Below the pieces are notes generated by a model, which saw only the letters and a list, made by a program, of their open reading frames with translations, had not been told where the DNA came from and searched no databases. Below are positions 53,484-62,743 of a stretch of 63,862 bases of DNA, in pieces. Positions within the stretch are counted from its first letter, which is position 1; every line of letters begins with the position of its first letter. The translations under genes were made by a program, and so were the position numbers. Origin of the DNA: JAYVJH01 sp043777595 (GTDB lineage: Bacteria > Bacteroidota > Bacteroidia > Cytophagales > Spirosomataceae); the NCBI GenBank assembly GCA_043777595.1, contig JAYWHT010000023.1:1-63862 (forward strand), in the 5' to 3' direction.

Positions 53484-54878
53484 ATGAAATATCGTTTCAA
53501 AATACAACTGCTTTGTGTGTGCGCCATTGTTTTTGTGGTGTCGTGTAGCAAAGAAATACTCGAACCTCTCGAAGAAAACGAAGCCGCCAGCGGTGGCGCT
53601 CTGACTACCTACGATTTGGGCGAAAACGCATTTGGTCATCAGGCAGATGGATTGGACGATGCTGGCAATACTGCTTTTGTGGTTGGCAATTCGTTTTTTA
53701 GAAACAACTGGACATCTGCCCCTGCCTCGGCTTCGGCTCGTGATGGGCTTGGGCCGCTTTTCAATGCTAGTTCTTGTGGTAGTTGCCATGCCTTAGATGG
53801 CCGTGCCAAACCACCAACTAACGACAACGAACTGGCAGGGCTATTGTTTAGGCTGTCAATCCAGGGAACTAACGTCCAAAACTCGCCCGTCCCAGATCCA
53901 AATTATGGCGGGCAGTTGAACGACAAATCACTGTTAGACGTGCTTCCAGAAGGAAAAGCAAAGATAAGCTATGAAGAGATTGTTGGTAAATATGCCGATG
54001 GTACACCTTACTCGTTGCGAAAACCTATCTATAATTTTACAGACTTGGCTTATGGAAACTTTCATTCGTCAATTATGTATTCGCCTCGTATTGCGCCTCA
54101 ACTTGCAGGCTTGGGCTTGCTCGAAGCAATATCTGAGGCGGCTATCGTGGCCAATGTCGATATAAATGATGCCGATAATGATGGTATTTCGGGCAAAACC
54201 AATAAAGTTTGGGACTATAAAAATTCTAAAACAGTAATGGGGCGGTTTGGGTGGAAAGCCAACCAGCCATCGCTTTTTCAGCAAACTGCTGGAGCCTTTG
54301 CAGGCGATATGGGCATTACTTCGTCGCTTTTTCCAAACGAAAATTTAATCGGTAGAAGCAAAGAACTGTACGGCAATTTGCCTACTGGTGGCACTCCAGA
54401 AATCGAAAATAAAAATCTTGATGCTGTGGTTTTTTATATGCAAACTCTCAAAGTACCTGCTCGACGAAATGTAGCAGACCCAGAGGTAAGAGCAGGCAAA
54501 GCCTTGTTTAATACCCTAAACTGTGCGGGCTGCCACAAACCAACTATGAAAACCGACAACCACTCAATAGCCGTACTTACAAACCAAGCCATCAGACCAT
54601 ATACAGACTTATTACTGCATGACATGGGCGAGGGATTGGCCGACAATAGGCCAGATTTTGAGGCCAACGGCAAAGAGTGGCGTACGCCCCCGTTGTGGGG
54701 AATAGGCATGATAAAGACGGTGAACAAGCACACTTTTTTGCTTCACGACGGGCGAGCCAGAAATATGGAAGAAGCAATATTGTGGCATGGTGGCGAATCG
54801 TCAAAATCAATAGAGGCGTTCAAAAAACTTAGCAAAGCAGAAAGAAATACAGTTATCAAGTTTTTAGAAAACCTTTGA
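53484..54878 (+). CDS. Di-haem oxidoreductase (DUF1111 / thiol oxidoreductase)
   Basis: A 464-residue lipoprotein (signal IVFVVSC) with two c-type haem sites: SSCGSCHALDG near residue 95 and LNCAGCHKP near 345. Other features: GPLFNASSC, HDMGEGLADN and WRTPPLWGIG match the DUF1111 family of periplasmic cytochrome oxidoreductases, often called thiol oxidoreductases although activity is not settled. In this operon it could change the redox state of iron. The next gene overlaps its stop by four bases. Confidence 0.9.
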   Translation: MKYRFKIQLLCVCAIVFVVSCSKEILEPLEENEAASGGALTTYDLGENAFGHQADGLDDAGNTAFVVGNSFFRNNWTSAPASASARDGLGPLFNASSCGSCHALDGRAKPPTNDNELAGLLFRLSIQGTNVQNSPVPDPNYGGQLNDKSLLDVLPEGKAKISYEEIVGKYADGTPYSLRKPIYNFTDLAYGNFHSSIMYSPRIAPQLAGLGLLEAISEAAIVANVDINDADNDGISGKTNKVWDYKNSKTVMGRFGWKANQPSLFQQTAGAFAGDMGITSSLFPNENLIGRSKELYGNLPTGGTPEIENKNLDAVVFYMQTLKVPARRNVADPEVRAGKALFNTLNCAGCHKPTMKTDNHSIAVLTNQAIRPYTDLLLHDMGEGLADNRPDFEANGKEWRTPPLWGIGMIKTVNKHTFLLHDGRARNMEEAILWHGGESSKSIEAFKKLSKAERNTVIKFLENL

Positions 54879-56194
54879 ATTTATTTTTCAAAAAATACCT
54901 CTTCCTACCTCTTAACATTGCCCCTCTCGTTACGTTTCGTATCGTTTTTGGGGCAATGCTCTTTGTCAGTACCTTGCGGTTTTGGCTTTTGGGCTGGATA
55001 GACGAGCATTATGTCAGAGCCATCGTCACTTTTAAATATTATGGCTTTGAATGGGTACAACTTTTGCCACCTTTGGGTATGTATGCGCTTCATGTTCTGA
55101 TGCTGTTGGCTTCGGTTGGTGTAATGTTTGGGGCTTTTTATCGGCTTTCTGCCACTTTACTTTTTCTGTCTTTTACTTATTGCCAACTCATAGACCTCAC
55201 TTATTACCTTAATCATTATTACTTTGTGAGTTTGGTGAGTTTGTTGCTCATATTTGTGCCTGCTCACAGGTCTTTTTCTATTGATGTAAAATTAAAGAGA
55301 GTCGCTCCTGCAACCGAAGTTCCTGCTTGGGCAATTTATATTTTAAAGTTTCAGATTGCCCTTATTTATATCTGTGCGGGCATTATAAAAATAAACTACG
55401 ACTGGCTCATCAATGCCCTTCCGCTCAAAATATGGCTTCCTGCTGCTGACTCGCTCCCTCTAATTGGCTGGGTGATGAAATACTCCATTACACCTTATGT
55501 TTTTAGCTGGGCTGGTATGCTCTACGATACTTTTATTATTTTGTTTTTGCTGATACCCCAAACTCGCCTTTTTGCCTATTTTACGGTCATCGTTTTTCAT
55601 GCCGTTACAGGTATGCTTTTTCAGATTGGGGTTTTTCCGCTGGTTATGATTGGGGCTACACTGTTGTTTTTTTCTGACCAATGGCATGAAAAATTGCTGT
55701 CATTGATTGGTAGAAAAAAAGAAACTTCTCAAACATACTTTTCGCACTATCAACCGTATATAAAGTACTTGCTGTTGGCTTATTGTTGTTTTCAGTTGCT
55801 TTTTCCGTGGCGGTTTTTGTTGTACAACGGTTCTATGTTTTGGACGGAGCAGGGCTACCGATTTGGCTGGCGGGTAATGCTCATGGAGAAGGCTGGAACG
55901 GCAACTTTTTATGTAAAAGACAAAAAAACAGGTCGTGAGGGCGAAGTACTTAATAGCGATTTTTTAAATTCGCATCAAGAAAAACAAATGGCTATGCAGC
56001 CCGATATGATTTTGCAATACGCTCATTTCTTGAAAAAACACTATCAAAAACAGGGACTTCAAAGCCCGTCAGTTCGTGCCGAAGTTTATGTAACTCTCAA
56101 CGGGCGACCAAGTAAGCTGCTGATAGACCCACAAATTGACCTAAGCCAAATCGAAGACTCGTGGTTGGATAAAAAATGGATAATAAACCGATGA
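54875..56194 (+). CDS. HTTM / vitamin K-dependent gamma-carboxylase-like membrane protein
   Basis: A 439-residue protein, probably from the TTG at 54875, which overlaps the previous stop (TTGA); no ATG is close. At least eight helices: LVTFRIVFGAMLFVSTL, the HYVRA/FKYYGFEWVQLLP loop, LIDLTYYLNHYYFVSLVS, LKFQIALIYICAGIIKINYDWL, FHAVTGMLFQIGVFPLVM. The motif set matches the HTTM domain of bacterial gamma-carboxylase relatives. A soluble C-terminal region follows. It has been retained in a tight iron-uptake operon; its chemistry is unknown. Confidence 0.85.
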   Translation: MNLFFKKYLFLPLNIAPLVTFRIVFGAMLFVSTLRFWLLGWIDEHYVRAIVTFKYYGFEWVQLLPPLGMYALHVLMLLASVGVMFGAFYRLSATLLFLSFTYCQLIDLTYYLNHYYFVSLVSLLLIFVPAHRSFSIDVKLKRVAPATEVPAWAIYILKFQIALIYICAGIIKINYDWLINALPLKIWLPAADSLPLIGWVMKYSITPYVFSWAGMLYDTFIILFLLIPQTRLFAYFTVIVFHAVTGMLFQIGVFPLVMIGATLLFFSDQWHEKLLSLIGRKKETSQTYFSHYQPYIKYLLLAYCCFQLLFPWRFLLYNGSMFWTEQGYRFGWRVMLMEKAGTATFYVKDKKTGREGEVLNSDFLNSHQEKQMAMQPDMILQYAHFLKKHYQKQGLQSPSVRAEVYVTLNGRPSKLLIDPQIDLSQIEDSWLDKKWIINR

Positions 56195-58596
56195 AGCACC
56201 TAAAATATATTCTTTTTTTATTGCCCAATTTTGCTTTTTCTCAAAAAGCTACACTAACTGGCACCGTCAAAGACAGTCAGAATCAACCTGTTTATGAGGC
56301 AATCGTTACAGTCAAAGACAGTAAAGTCGTTGTTTATTCTAATAAAAAAGGGGAATATCAACTCAAAAATCTGAGTTTTGGAAAAGCCACCGTCATTGTA
56401 TTTGGATATGGAAAACAGACGGTAGAACAGCTAATTTCTGTTGATAAACCAGTTGAGAGCCTTGATTTTGTACTCAACGATTTGAGCAAAAATTTAGATG
56501 CAGTAACGATTCAGGCCGAAAGAGAAAAAACGTTTGGTATAACAAGACTAAAATCGGTAGAAAACTTCGGAATTTATGAATCAAAAAAAACAGAAGTCAT
56601 AGTTTTGAAAGACATCACTGCCAATCTGGCAACCAACAACCCACGCCAAGTGTATGCCAAAGTAGCGGGCTTGAATATCTGGGAGTCGGACGGGGTGGGG
56701 CTTCAACTGGGCATAGGTGGCAGAGGTTTGTCGCCCAACCGAACGGCCAATTTTAACACCCGACAAAACGGTTATGATATTTCGGCAGATGCCCTTGGCT
56801 ACCCCGAAAGCTACTACACACCGCCCGTCGAAGCACTCGAAAGTATAGAAGTAGTACGTGGTGCGGCTTCTTTGCAGTTTGGTACGCAGTTTGGCGGTAT
56901 GCTCAATTTTAGATTTAAAAAAGGACCAAAAGACAAAAAAATAGAGCTAAATAGCCGCCAGACGATTGGTTCATGGGGCTTTTTTGGGAGTTTTAATAGT
57001 TTGGGAGGTACAGTGGGTAAGCTCAATTATTATACTTTTTATCAACGAAAACAAGGCAATGGCTGGCGACCCAATTCAGCTTTTGGGGTCAATACTTTTT
57101 ATGCTCAGATAGGCTACCAAGCTACCAAAAAGCTGTTACTAAATCTCGAAATTACATCAATGGACTATCTGGCAAAGCAAGCTGGCGGCCTGACCGATGC
57201 TATGTTTGACAAAGAAGCAAGGCAGTCAGTCAGAAATCGAAATTGGTTTGGTGTCGACTGGAAACTGGCTTCATTGAGCCTCACCTATCAGATGTCTGAG
57301 CGTACCAAGATCAACATTCGCAACTTTGGTCTGCTTGCCAACAGGCAATCGTTGGGTAATCTTGAACGTATCAATGTGGACGATAGAGTTGTCAAAAACA
57401 GAACATTGATAGGTGGCGACTTTACCAATATCGGCAACGAAACAAGACTCTTGCACCGCTACGGTCGTAACAACCTATTGCTGGGTGTGCGGCTCTACAA
57501 AGGCATCACTACTGCCCAGCAGGGCGATGCCGATGGCGCAAGTGATGCTAATTTTATTTTTTTGAATCCTCAAAATCTTGAAAATTCAGACTTTGTTTTT
57601 CCAAATGAAAATTATTCAGCTTTTGCCGAAAATATTTTTACTGTTACTCCCCAATGGACTATCACGCCTGGCGTTCGTTATGAGTTTATTCGTACCAAAT
57701 CAGAAGGATATTACAAGCAGCGAGTTTTTGATTTTGCAGGAAATTTGATTGTCGATAACAAAATTGGAGACAACCAAACTCGTCAGCGAGGTTTTGTGAT
57801 TTTTGGCTTAGGGAGCAGCATCAAACCAAGCGATAAGTCAGAATATTATGCCAATATTTCGCAAAACTATCGGGCAATCAATTTTACTGATTTACGCATC
57901 ACCAACCCTAATTTTGCAGTCGATCCCGATATTCAAGACGAAAAAGGCTTTTCGGCAGATATTGGCATGAGAGGCAATTTAGAAAATGTATTTAACTATG
58001 ACGTGTCGTTATTTTTGCTGAAATATAACGGTAAAATAGGTCAAATATTAAAAGCCGACCAGCCCCCGCTATATTTAGATTATCGGCTTCGCAAAAATAT
58101 TTCTGACGCTCAAAACTTTGGTATAGAAGCATTTGGCGAACTGAATCTTTTAAAATTATTCAACAAAAATGCTCAAAAAACTACGTTGTCGATATACACC
58201 AATCTGGGCTTGGTCAATGCTCGGTATATCAACACAGAAGACAATAGCATAAGAGACAAAAAAGTAGAAATGGTGCCGCCAGTAGTGGTACGGTCGGGAG
58301 TTAGTTTTGGTAAAGGCGGTTTTTCGAGTAGTTTACAATATTCGTTTGTCAAGCGGCATTTTTCAGATGCTACCAATGCCGTCCGTACTTCTACCGCCGT
58401 CGAGGGGGTTATTCCGAGTTATCAAGTCATGGATTTATCAATGAAATATTCTTGGAAAAGACTACAACTCGAAGCCACGGCAAACAATCTTTTAGATAGC
58501 AAATACTTCACTCGCCGTGCCGAGGCTTACCCCGGTCCGGGTATTATTCCGAGCGATGGCCGTGGTTTTTATGTTACTCTTCAAGGTATATTTTAA
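56191..58596 (+). CDS. FecA-like TonB-dependent receptor
   Basis: Outer-membrane siderophore or ferric-citrate-type receptor of 801 residues, from the ATG at 56191 which overlaps the HTTM stop (ATGA). Signal peptide YILFLLPNFAFSQ; CarboxypepD_reg-like domain (LTGTVKDSQNQPVYEAIV); plug with VYAKVAGLNIWESDGVGLQL, IGGRGLSPNRTANFN and ALESIEVVRGAASLQFGTQF, closely like FecA; barrel ends FYVTLQGIF with terminal Phe. Last gene of the proposed operon. It probably imports ferric citrate or a related chelate. Confidence 0.93.
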   Translation: MKHLKYILFLLPNFAFSQKATLTGTVKDSQNQPVYEAIVTVKDSKVVVYSNKKGEYQLKNLSFGKATVIVFGYGKQTVEQLISVDKPVESLDFVLNDLSKNLDAVTIQAEREKTFGITRLKSVENFGIYESKKTEVIVLKDITANLATNNPRQVYAKVAGLNIWESDGVGLQLGIGGRGLSPNRTANFNTRQNGYDISADALGYPESYYTPPVEALESIEVVRGAASLQFGTQFGGMLNFRFKKGPKDKKIELNSRQTIGSWGFFGSFNSLGGTVGKLNYYTFYQRKQGNGWRPNSAFGVNTFYAQIGYQATKKLLLNLEITSMDYLAKQAGGLTDAMFDKEARQSVRNRNWFGVDWKLASLSLTYQMSERTKINIRNFGLLANRQSLGNLERINVDDRVVKNRTLIGGDFTNIGNETRLLHRYGRNNLLLGVRLYKGITTAQQGDADGASDANFIFLNPQNLENSDFVFPNENYSAFAENIFTVTPQWTITPGVRYEFIRTKSEGYYKQRVFDFAGNLIVDNKIGDNQTRQRGFVIFGLGSSIKPSDKSEYYANISQNYRAINFTDLRITNPNFAVDPDIQDEKGFSADIGMRGNLENVFNYDVSLFLLKYNGKIGQILKADQPPLYLDYRLRKNISDAQNFGIEAFGELNLLKLFNKNAQKTTLSIYTNLGLVNARYINTEDNSIRDKKVEMVPPVVVRSGVSFGKGGFSSSLQYSFVKRHFSDATNAVRTSTAVEGVIPSYQVMDLSMKYSWKRLQLEATANNLLDSKYFTRRAEAYPGPGIIPSDGRGFYVTLQGIF

Positions 58597-58646
58597 TATT
58601 ATAAATATTTTCTGAGCCGCTGTATAGATGTGGCATTACCCAAATA

Positions 58647-58679
58647 AAAGCCCCGTTAGAAGTGTTCCAACGGGGCTTT
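58647..58679 (-). terminator. Terminator of the interrupted tRNA
   Basis: AAAGCCCCGTT and AACGGGGCTTT form an 11-bp stem with an 11-base loop. On the minus strand it is followed by a T-run (CTTTTATTT), immediately after the tRNA CCA remnant, so it is the terminator of the original tRNA. It may also end the fecA-like transcript. Confidence 0.8.
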
Positions 58680-58702
58680 GGTGGGAGTTGAAGGATTTGA
58701 AC
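58679..58702 (-). other. tRNA 3'-end remnant, attachment site of an integrated element
   Basis: On the minus strand the 24 bases read GTTCAAATCC, TTCAACTCCCA, CCA: the T loop, 3' half of the T stem, 3' half of the acceptor stem, discriminator and CCA. The bases 5' of it (GACCGCTGCC) cannot pair as the other half of the T stem, so only the 3' end of the tRNA is here. This is the expected boundary left by an integrase using a tRNA 3' end. Chromosome is to the left and element genes are to the right. Confidence 0.78.
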
Positions 58703-58969
58703 GGCAGCGGTCGCCCGTTCCCGACCCTCTTCTTGTAAGACATAGATAATATCGTTTTTGTTATATTTTGATAGTATCTGTTTTGATATAACTAACTGAT
58801 AGTCAGTATAAATAATATAATGTCGAAAAACGTGTCTTTTCAATATTATATTATTTGTGTGCAAATTGTGTGCAAATGGTTTGTCTTTGTAGCCAGAACA
58901 TAGCAAAAATCACCATGGCAAAGTATGATTATACAGTTGAGGGTAAAAAAGTACATTTGAAAATACTGA

Positions 58970-60178
58970 CGGTTCGCCGGTGCGATAGACACCAGACGTG
59001 AAAAAGTAAACGGTACTTACCCCGTCAAACTTCGTGTAACTTTTAATAGGGAACGGGCGCATTTTGGTTCGGATAAGGATTTGACAGCCGATGACTTTGA
59101 ACGGGTATGCCAGATGGATAAACCCCGTGGCGAAATGAAGCAACTACGAGACTTTTTAGATGCGTGGTTTGGACGTGCCAAAACCATAACCAAAGAACTA
59201 CCGACATTTACGCTTATATTGTTTGAAAAAAGATTTTTGGATAGTGGAAACCGTGAAAATATTTTTGACTGGTTTAACGACAAAATAAACCTACTTGAAG
59301 ACAATGGCCAGACGGGTAACGCAAGTGCATACCGTTGTGCATATCAGAATCTAAAAAAGTACCACTCGAAAAGCAAGCTACTGTTTGCAGATGTAACCCC
59401 CGACTACTTGAATCGATACGAAAATTTTACGCTCCGTAATGGTCGGTCAAGAACAACGATAAGTATTTATGTTCGTGCGCTGAGGTCAATTTTTAACGAT
59501 GCCATAACAGACGGCACTATAAAGCAAGAACTTTATCCGTTTGGCCGTGGCGGTTATGTGATACCAGCAGGGCGCAATGTTAAAAAGGCATTACTCAAAG
59601 CCGATATTGACAAACTCAAAACGTACCAATGTACAGGCGGCCAATTTGAGCAAAGAAGCCTCGATTTGTTTATGTTTAGTTACTTCTGCAATGGTATGAA
59701 TATGGCCGATGTGTGCCGTTTGCGATGGAGCGATATTGATATAAAAAACCAATCATTTAGCTACATACGACAAAAGACCGTTAGAACTAAGAAAGACAAG
59801 CAGACGGCCATAAAAGGCGAACTTCGTAGTGAGTGCATAGACATTATAAACAGATGGGCAAACGATGACAGGCGACCCGATGCATACGTGTTTAGTTTTA
59901 TAGATGCCAAAGACACCATTAAAAAACAACGTGAGGCGGTGTTGCAAGTAACGAAAGTAACCAATAAACATTTGAAGCGCATTGCCTCAGCGTGTGGCAT
60001 AGAGGCGCACGTAACGACTTACACGGCTCGCCATAGTTTTGCTACTATACTAATGCGAAACGAAGCCCCTATTGGTTTTATTAGTCAGAGCCTGGGCCAT
60101 AGCAATATGAAGACGACCGAAAACTATTTGGGCGATTTTGACAAAGAACAAACGCACAAATATTTGGAAGCACTATAA
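58970..60178 (+). CDS. Tyrosine recombinase (site-specific integrase), N-terminus disrupted
   Basis: Phage-type integrase. The only standard start in this frame is TTG at 59081 (365 residues), but the frame is open from 58970 and the upstream part encodes typical arm-binding sequence (IDTRREKVNGTYPVKLRVTF). Catalytic residues: Arg in DVCRLRWSDI, Lys region near IRQKTVRTKKDK, TYTARHSFA (His-x-x-Arg order HTARH variant), LGHSNMKTTENY with His and nucleophile Tyr. An ATG at 58915 (MAKYDYTVEGKK) could be the original start, lost by frameshifts at an A6 tract and near 58985. It lies next to the tRNA remnant, as expected for the element's integrase. Confidence 0.82.
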   Translation, partial: RFAGAIDTRREKVNGTYPVKLRVTFNRERAHFGSDKDLTADDFERVCQMDKPRGEMKQLRDFLDAWFGRAKTITKELPTFTLILFEKRFLDSGNRENIFDWFNDKINLLEDNGQTGNASAYRCAYQNLKKYHSKSKLLFADVTPDYLNRYENFTLRNGRSRTTISIYVRALRSIFNDAITDGTIKQELYPFGRGGYVIPAGRNVKKALLKADIDKLKTYQCTGGQFEQRSLDLFMFSYFCNGMNMADVCRLRWSDIDIKNQSFSYIRQKTVRTKKDKQTAIKGELRSECIDIINRWANDDRRPDAYVFSFIDAKDTIKKQREAVLQVTKVTNKHLKRIASACGIEAHVTTYTARHSFATILMRNEAPIGFISQSLGHSNMKTTENYLGDFDKEQTHKYLEAL

Positions 60179-60197
60179 ACCACAAAAAAATATAGAG

Positions 60198-60725
60198 ATG
60201 GAACATTTACAAATTGAAGTAGCCACGCTACAAAACAGGATTTATGAAATAAGGGGGCAAAGGGTCATACTCGATAGTGATTTGGCCGCACTGTATGAAA
60301 CAGAAACCAAACGACTGAAAGAAGCGGTAAGGCGGAACATTGAGCGGTTTCCGTCTGATTTTATGTTTGAATTGACCCGTGAAGAATACCAGTTTCTAAG
60401 GTCGCAAATTGCGACCTTAGAAACTGGTAGAGGCAAATACTCAAAGTTTGTACCCTTTGCCTTTACAGAGCAAGGCGTGGCGATGCTATCGAGTGTACTC
60501 AATAGTGCAAAGGCCATACAGGTAAATATTAGCATTATGCGTGCCTTTGTGGCAGTTCGCAAACACTTGACAGACCACAAAGACCTCCAGCACAAAATCG
60601 AAGCCTTAGAGGCCAGCACCGACCAGCGTTTTAGAGACGTGTACGAAGCACTTGACTACATGATAAACACCAACAGCGCAAGAACATTGATAGGGTTTGG
60701 CCGTGGGGAGGAGGGTGTGTTATGA
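60198..60725 (+). CDS. ORF6N domain protein
   Basis: A 175-residue DNA-binding-type protein from the ATG at 60198; the longer frame runs into the integrase. ORF6N pattern: IYEIRGQRVILDSDLAALYE, KRLKEAVRRNIERFPSDFMF, FAFTEQGVAMLSSVLNSAKA, VNISIMRAFVAVR, then a coiled-coil tail (KDLQHKIEALEASTDQRFRD). Common in prophages and mobile elements of Bacteroidota. A perfect 43-bp palindrome lies within its coding sequence. Confidence 0.9.
   Translation: MEHLQIEVATLQNRIYEIRGQRVILDSDLAALYETETKRLKEAVRRNIERFPSDFMFELTREEYQFLRSQIATLETGRGKYSKFVPFAFTEQGVAMLSSVLNSAKAIQVNISIMRAFVAVRKHLTDHKDLQHKIEALEASTDQRFRDVYEALDYMINTNSARTLIGFGRGEEGVL
60387..60429. repeat. Perfect 43-bp palindrome within the ORF6N gene
   Basis: TACCAGTTTCTAAGGTCGCA at the left and its exact reverse complement TGCGACCTTAGAAACTGGTA at the right, 21-bp arms with one central base. 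It encodes the stretch YQFLRSQIATLETG in frame. Confidence 0.95.
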
Positions 60726-60802
60726 TTAGCGAAAGATTGATTGAATCTTATCGACCACGTGTTGATGTGAACATTGATAGCAATAATGTTTAGTTTCAGA
60801 GA

Positions 60803-61786
60803 ATGGGATTGCTACCTATTACAAAGACGTTTTTGGACGGCTGCCATAAAAATATTCAATTAGCTGTTTTGATTACAGCTCTATTTTTATCGTGGAAACA
60901 AGCCCAAAGTTTTGAAGAACCACAAAACGAAGACGATATTCAAGACTATAATCAAAAAATTTATGATTTTTACAAACATAATAAAAGTAGTTATGACATT
61001 ATTCGCAATTTCTCGATAGAGGATTATTGTAATGATATTAGCAGATATTTGAGCGAATGTAATATAGAAAGGGTCTTGTTTTTGATATTCAATGAAATTG
61101 AAGCACTACATAATAACAGAGGCCAAGCCGAATCTATCAAGTATATTAGTGAAAATGTAGAAAATTTTATCATTTTTTTTAATAGAACGATAGACGACTT
61201 AACGACTTTTGCCAATACAAGTACAAGAAACTTAAATTACGAATTTTATTATTTGACTAATATTGAAATGGGAATTTTTGAAGTACGTTTAAACCAAAAC
61301 GGGTTGATTGACAATTATAAAATTCGGTCAATAATATCTGAATTAGAATTATACGTTAGTTGGATAGTTAGGTTAAAAAAGATTGTTGAAAAAGCAAATC
61401 CAGCCGTGGCGACCTCAGCGGTTGAGGTTGGTAATGATTCAGTATTCGTGAATCCTAAATTTGCGCCCGTACTTATTGAAGCACTCAGCGAAATGGGTTT
61501 ATGGAAAAATGGAAAACAAAACTTTGACCATGACAAAAAAGGGTCAGACTTGACTTGTTTACTCAGTACGATTATTAACGAAGTGAAAGGCAGCTTTAAT
61601 GCTGAAACGTGTATAGCGTTAGCTGATTTTTTGGGTACTACTATCAATAAAAGTGCCTTTTCGAGAAATAATCCGAACTCTAAAAGCAAAGAAAAGGTGA
61701 GTCATAATTTTTTTAGCGACAACAAAAAAAGATTTGAAACGCAACTAAAAGCAACTGCAAAAAATAATCAATATATTTTTAAATAA
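60803..61786 (+). CDS. Element-borne protein of unknown function (327 residues)
   Basis: Starts MGLLPITKTFLDGCHKNIQL. Long helical protein, acidic; first part (NEDDIQDYNQKIYDFYKHN) and C-terminal part (FAPVLIEALSEMGLWKNGKQ, then IINEVKGSFNAETCIALADF) have the pattern of many element-borne Bacteroidota proteins of unknown function, possibly RteC-like. No catalytic motif is seen. Only the position inside the element is certain. Confidence 0.65.
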   Translation: MGLLPITKTFLDGCHKNIQLAVLITALFLSWKQAQSFEEPQNEDDIQDYNQKIYDFYKHNKSSYDIIRNFSIEDYCNDISRYLSECNIERVLFLIFNEIEALHNNRGQAESIKYISENVENFIIFFNRTIDDLTTFANTSTRNLNYEFYYLTNIEMGIFEVRLNQNGLIDNYKIRSIISELELYVSWIVRLKKIVEKANPAVATSAVEVGNDSVFVNPKFAPVLIEALSEMGLWKNGKQNFDHDKKGSDLTCLLSTIINEVKGSFNAETCIALADFLGTTINKSAFSRNNPNSKSKEKVSHNFFSDNKKRFETQLKATAKNNQYIFK

Positions 61787-61902
61787 TTGATTAACAGTAT
61801 ATTAACTTCAATTTTAGCGCAACTTGGCGCAACTAAAAGCAACTGTAAAACGTAATAAATCGAAATAGTCAATATTTGTATCGTTCACTTAAAGATACAA
61901 AT

Positions 61903-62262
61903 ATGACACTCGAAGACACAATTTATGATACAGTTCGCAGGGCTATTGCAGACGAACTGGTAGCACTAAATTACAAGCCGCTATTTGCAGACGACAACCC
62001 CCAAACTACGTGGGGCGATATGAAAGATGCCGCCCGATGGTGCAACGCCACGCTCCCCCAGATACGAATGTGGCGGTTTAAGTTTGCCGATTTTCCAGCC
62101 TCAAAGATTGGTCGAAGTATCAGAATCAATAAAGCTGAGTTTTTGGCATGGCTCGAAAGCAGACGACCAGCCTCGGCAGTAGATGCCGTAAACGACCAGC
62201 TAACTATTCTCAAAGCCAAAGCAGAACGTAAAGAAGCACGGAGGGCAGCTACCAATGGCTAA
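61903..62262 (+). CDS. Helix-turn-helix excisionase-like protein
   Basis: A 119-residue protein from the ATG at 61903; the longer frame adds nine unlikely residues. Residues about 40-80 form a MerR/excisionase-like winged helix (TWGDMKDAARWCNATLPQIR, FPASKIGRSIRINKAEFLAW). It ends in a basic helix (KAKAERKEARRAATNG). Overlaps the nuclease gene by eight bases, so they are coupled. Probably directs excision or regulates the element. Confidence 0.75.
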   Translation: MTLEDTIYDTVRRAIADELVALNYKPLFADDNPQTTWGDMKDAARWCNATLPQIRMWRFKFADFPASKIGRSIRINKAEFLAWLESRRPASAVDAVNDQLTILKAKAERKEARRAATNG

Positions 62263-62686
62263 ACGTATAAAACCCCAATACGTCCACGACTTTATCGGTG
62301 AGGGTGTTAGACCAAATCCAGAATACAAGCCCCGTGCCAACCGCAATGCTACCAACCCCACAACTCTACTGACCGATAAGGTGATAGGCTACATCAAAAA
62401 GCACGACCGATGCGATGCGTGGCGTATCAGTACGCAAGGCATTTATAGGGAGGGTGTGGGTTTGGTTCAAAACAAAAGTATGGTAGGACTACCCGACATA
62501 ATGGCCATTGTTTACGGTCGCTTTGTGGGTATGGAGATAAAACGGGGCAAAGATATTCAGAGCGAAGCACAAAAGGCCGTAGAGGCAAGAATACAGGCCA
62601 CGGGAGGGGCGTATCTGATAGTATCCGACTTCGATACTTTCAAGGCGTTGTTTGACGACTACATAAACAAGAAGTCTAAATCGTAA
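62255..62686 (+). CDS. VRR-NUC domain nuclease
   Basis: A 143-residue nuclease. The VRR-NUC PD-(D/E)xK core is visible: SMVGLPDIMAIVYGRFVGME then IKRGKDIQSEAQKAVEARI (Asp, Glu-x-Lys and the following Gln). Typical of phage and mobile-element replication/recombination nucleases. Overlaps the upstream excisionase-like gene. Confidence 0.85.
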   Translation: MAKRIKPQYVHDFIGEGVRPNPEYKPRANRNATNPTTLLTDKVIGYIKKHDRCDAWRISTQGIYREGVGLVQNKSMVGLPDIMAIVYGRFVGMEIKRGKDIQSEAQKAVEARIQATGGAYLIVSDFDTFKALFDDYINKKSKS

Positions 62687-62693
62687 AAACAAA

Positions 62694-62723
62694 AGGCCGC
62701 TACCTCAGCATGGTAACGGCCTC
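62694..62723 (+). terminator. Hairpin after the VRR-NUC gene
   Basis: AAGGCCGCTACC pairs with GGTAACGGCCT (stem with one mismatch). No strong T-run; it precedes the next gene by 20 bases and could act as an attenuator. Confidence 0.5.
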
Positions 62724-62743
62724 AACAACTAAATTTTATTGAC

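Larger units (their letters stand above)
58597..58914. other. Gap between the iron operon and the element: tRNA remnant and AT-rich spacer
   Basis: Apart from the terminator and the tRNA remnant no gene is seen. The AT-rich part (58740-58860) repeats TATTATA-like tracts and GTGTGCAAATTGTGTGCAAAT and may hold integrase binding sites. Confidence 0.5.

Noticed and set aside
58680..58760. A complete tRNA gene beside the terminator
   Set aside because: Only the T loop and 3' acceptor end are present; the 5' T stem does not pair and no anticodon arm can be folded.
60722..60793. A 23-codon frame after ORF6N
   Set aside because: Too short, with no family or conserved features; may be chance.
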